34,212 nucleotides of DNA from Bifidobacterium breve (lineage in GTDB: Bacteria > Actinomycetota > Actinomycetes > S36-B12). The position numbers and the translations under genes were made by a program. This document shows positions 32,796-34,212 of this stretch, in pieces (the first letter of the stretch is position 1; the number at the start of each line of letters is the position of its first letter). The stretch covers positions 1 through 34,212 of the forward strand of contig CAMAWO010000009.1 of assembly GCA_945861925.1 (NCBI GenBank). The letters are read 5' to 3'. Under the pieces are notes generated by a model. It was given only the letters and a program-made list of their open reading frames with translations, did not search any database and was not told the origin of the DNA.

Positions 32796-32801
32796 CAGAG
32801 T
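32796..32801 (+). promoter_or_regulatory. Putative -10 (CAGAGT) of the STAS gene, leaderless
   Basis: CAGAGT ends exactly 6 nt before ATG 32808. It has the conserved A at position 2 and T at position 6 only, so support rests mainly on the repeated spacing. Confidence 0.35.
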
Positions 32802-32807
32802 GCGGCA

Positions 32808-33143
32808 ATGGACTTCTCAGTTTCTGCGTCGTGCGAGGGAAACCTGCAGATCGTTACATCGCACGGGGATCTCGATGTCCAAGCGGCCCCGCAGATGTTG
32901 GCACTGCTCATGCCGTTGATGCAGCCAGGCAGTCAAACCATCATCGAGATGTCCGGTACTCAGTTCATGGATTCGAGCGGTCTGGCCTCGATCATCGAGG
33001 CGGCAGCGCGCGCCCGCGACGTCGATGGATACCTCTGCATAGCGGCCCCGAGCGGCCGCGTGGAAAGGGTGTTGCAGATCACTGGCGTGGACACCCTCAT
33101 TGACGTCTTCGATTCCCTAGAGTCGGCCAAACTCGGCCGGTGA
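32808..33143 (+). CDS. STAS-domain anti-sigma factor antagonist (BldG-like)
   Basis: The 111-residue protein is a single STAS domain: VTSHGDLDVQAAPQMLALLMPLM, IIEMSGTQFMDSSGLASIIEAAARAR and a C-terminal ERVLQITGVDTLIDVFDSLESA. Ser56 in MDSSGL is in the position of the phosphoacceptor of SpoIIAA and BldG. The order helicase-STAS-hppA is that of Streptomyces bldG. In Streptomyces an anti-sigma kinase gene follows bldG; here only 100 nt separate this gene from hppA and no such gene is visible. The partner must be elsewhere, or the protein works differently. Confidence 0.88.
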   Translation: MDFSVSASCEGNLQIVTSHGDLDVQAAPQMLALLMPLMQPGSQTIIEMSGTQFMDSSGLASIIEAAARARDVDGYLCIAAPSGRVERVLQITGVDTLIDVFDSLESAKLGR

Positions 33144-33176
33144 CCCAACCGCCCGCGTACTTATACCTGAGGTGCG

Positions 33177-33182
33177 TAGACT
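33177..33182 (+). promoter_or_regulatory. Putative -10 (TAGACT) of hppA
   Basis: TAGACT is the same hexamer as before lysC. Transcription would begin about 55 nt before ATG 33244, leaving a leader that contains the Shine-Dalgarno. TATACC at 33162 is an alternative. Confidence 0.4.
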
Positions 33183-33243
33183 CCGCAGGTTGATCTAACC
33201 CATGATCCCGGCGGTTCACGCACGCCGTTAAGGCAGGAGACCC

Positions 33244-34212
33244 ATGATCGAGTTGTCCGGAGGCAACCTCACGACAGTCGTCGTCGTTGCCATCATCGCG
33301 CTTGCCGCTTTGGGGGTCGCGGCCGTGCTGGTCCGCGAAGTCCTCGCAGCCAGTGAAGGCACACCCAAAATGAAGGAGATCGCCGGCGCGATCCAAGAGG
33401 GGGCATCCGCGTACCTCACGCGCCAGTTCAAGACCCTCGCGATCTTCGCGGCGATTGTCTTCTTCATCCTGTTCCTACTCCCCGCGGAAACGAACAATGA
33501 GCGCATCGGCCGCAGCATCTTCTTCCTCGTCGGTGCCGTGTTCTCGGGCGTTACGGGCTACATGGGCATGTGGCTTGCTGTTCGCGGCAACGTCCGCGTG
33601 GCCGCTGCCGCGAAGGAGTCCGGTGAGCAGAAGGCGATGAAGATCGCATTCCGCACCGGCGGCGTGGCGGGCATGTTCACGGTGGGCCTGGGCCTCTTTG
33701 GCGCGGCACTCGTGGTCCTCGTCTACAAGGGCGAGGCGCCCAAGGTGCTTGAGGGCTTCGGCTTCGGCGCAGCGCTCCTCGCGATGTTCATGCGAGTCGG
33801 AGGCGGGATCTTCACGAAGGCGGCCGATGTCGGCGCAGATCTCGTGGGCAAGGTGGAGCAGGGCATCCCTGAGGACGACCCCCGAAACGCCGCGACCATC
33901 GCGGACAATGTCGGCGACAATGTCGGCGACTGCGCCGGAATGGCAGCGGACCTCTTCGAGTCCTACGCCGTGACCCTCGTGGCCGCGCTCATCCTGGGCA
34001 AGGCGGCATTCGGCGAGCTCGGCCTGGTCCTGCCGCTCATCATCCCGGCCATTGGTGTCATCACTGCGGTCATCGGCATCTTCGCGGTCTCGCCGCGCAA
34101 GAGCGATCGCTCGGGCATGTCCGCCATCAACCGCGGGTTCTTCATATCGGCGGTCATCAGCGCGATCCTCGTCGTCATTGCTGTCTTCGTCTGGGTTCCC
34201 GACTCTTGGGAT
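33244..34212 (+). CDS. hppA: Membrane H+-translocating pyrophosphatase, N-terminal part (3' end outside window)
   Basis: This enzyme couples pyrophosphate hydrolysis to proton (or sodium) export across the membrane. 323 codons are visible and the frame is open at the window end; full-length proteins have about 700-800. Seen are several membrane helices, EIAGAIQEGASAYLTRQFKT, the pyrophosphate-binding block KAADVGADLVGKVEQGIPEDDPRNAATIADNVGDNVGDCAGMAADLFESY with its acidic Mg-PPi ligands, and then more helices. AGGAG is 5 nt before ATG 33244. The residue that separates K+-dependent from K+-independent types lies beyond the window. Placement downstream of the BldG-like gene matches Streptomyces. 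Confidence 0.96.
   Translation, partial: MIELSGGNLTTVVVVAIIALAALGVAAVLVREVLAASEGTPKMKEIAGAIQEGASAYLTRQFKTLAIFAAIVFFILFLLPAETNNERIGRSIFFLVGAVFSGVTGYMGMWLAVRGNVRVAAAAKESGEQKAMKIAFRTGGVAGMFTVGLGLFGAALVVLVYKGEAPKVLEGFGFGAALLAMFMRVGGGIFTKAADVGADLVGKVEQGIPEDDPRNAATIADNVGDNVGDCAGMAADLFESYAVTLVAALILGKAAFGELGLVLPLIIPAIGVITAVIGIFAVSPRKSDRSGMSAINRGFFISAVISAILVVIAVFVWVPDSWD

Overview
The window is a chromosomal segment of a GC-rich member of the Actinomycetota, probably class Actinomycetes. The evidence is WhiB4-type and Crp-type regulators, a MarP-like acid-resistance protease, a paired Get3/ArsA-like ATPase, the actinobacterial 'helicase/secretion' Tad-pilus cluster, and a gene order resembling Mycobacterium tuberculosis Rv3654c-Rv3683 followed by the Streptomyces bldG-hppA neighbourhood. 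I cannot name the genus. Coding density is very high, most operon joints are ATGA/GTGA overlaps, and no insertion sequence, phage or CRISPR array is visible.

Layout. 1-3313: 3' end of a CASTOR/POLLUX-like channel gene, then lysC-asd (aspartate pathway). 3332-6831: a sulfotransferase next to tRNA-Pro(CGG), a VOC-DUF3237 pair, a membrane-anchored metallophosphoesterase and a Spo0M/arrestin-like protein. 6982-10266: GatB/YqeY-domain protein, bifunctional class A PBP (PonA2-like) and divergent WhiB4. 10299-14704: Get3/ArsA-like ATPase pair, divergent from a DUF4177-RidA-Nudix-MBL operon. 14747-16101: an intergenic repeat, a MazF/RHH toxin-antitoxin pair and Crp. 16173-18741: nth-Nudix-marP. 18721-23652 (minus): acs, nhaA, a holin-like membrane protein, an alpha/beta hydrolase and DUF309. 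23760-25475: a degenerate Fic-like protein and a HAD phosphatase facing each other across a mirrored pair of the repeat. 25602-30411: ssd-tadA-tadB-tadC, Flp-like pilin (DUF4244), TadE and a TadE-like protein. 30419-34212: MrfA/YprA-type helicase, divergent BldG-like STAS protein, and the start of hppA.

Two patterns go beyond gene content. First, many first genes of operons have a TAnnnT or close -10-like hexamer ending 5-9 nt (most often 6) before the start codon and no Shine-Dalgarno, which points to widespread leaderless transcription; internal genes are coupled or have AAGGAG-type sites. Second, a 73-nt palindromic repeat occurs three times without length change: once at 14747-14819, and as an inverted pair mirrored about base 24604. 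All copies lie between convergent genes. I do not recognise this family; it is the best candidate here for an undescribed element.

By theme, the region combines envelope functions (PBP, MarP, pilus, holin-like protein, NhaA, H+-pyrophosphatase), redox/cAMP regulation (WhiB4, Crp) and housekeeping enzymes (LysC, Asd, Nth, Acs). Several proteins keep a fold but lack key catalytic residues: the Fic-like protein, the EphE-like hydrolase, Ssd, and one of the two ArsA-like ATPases.
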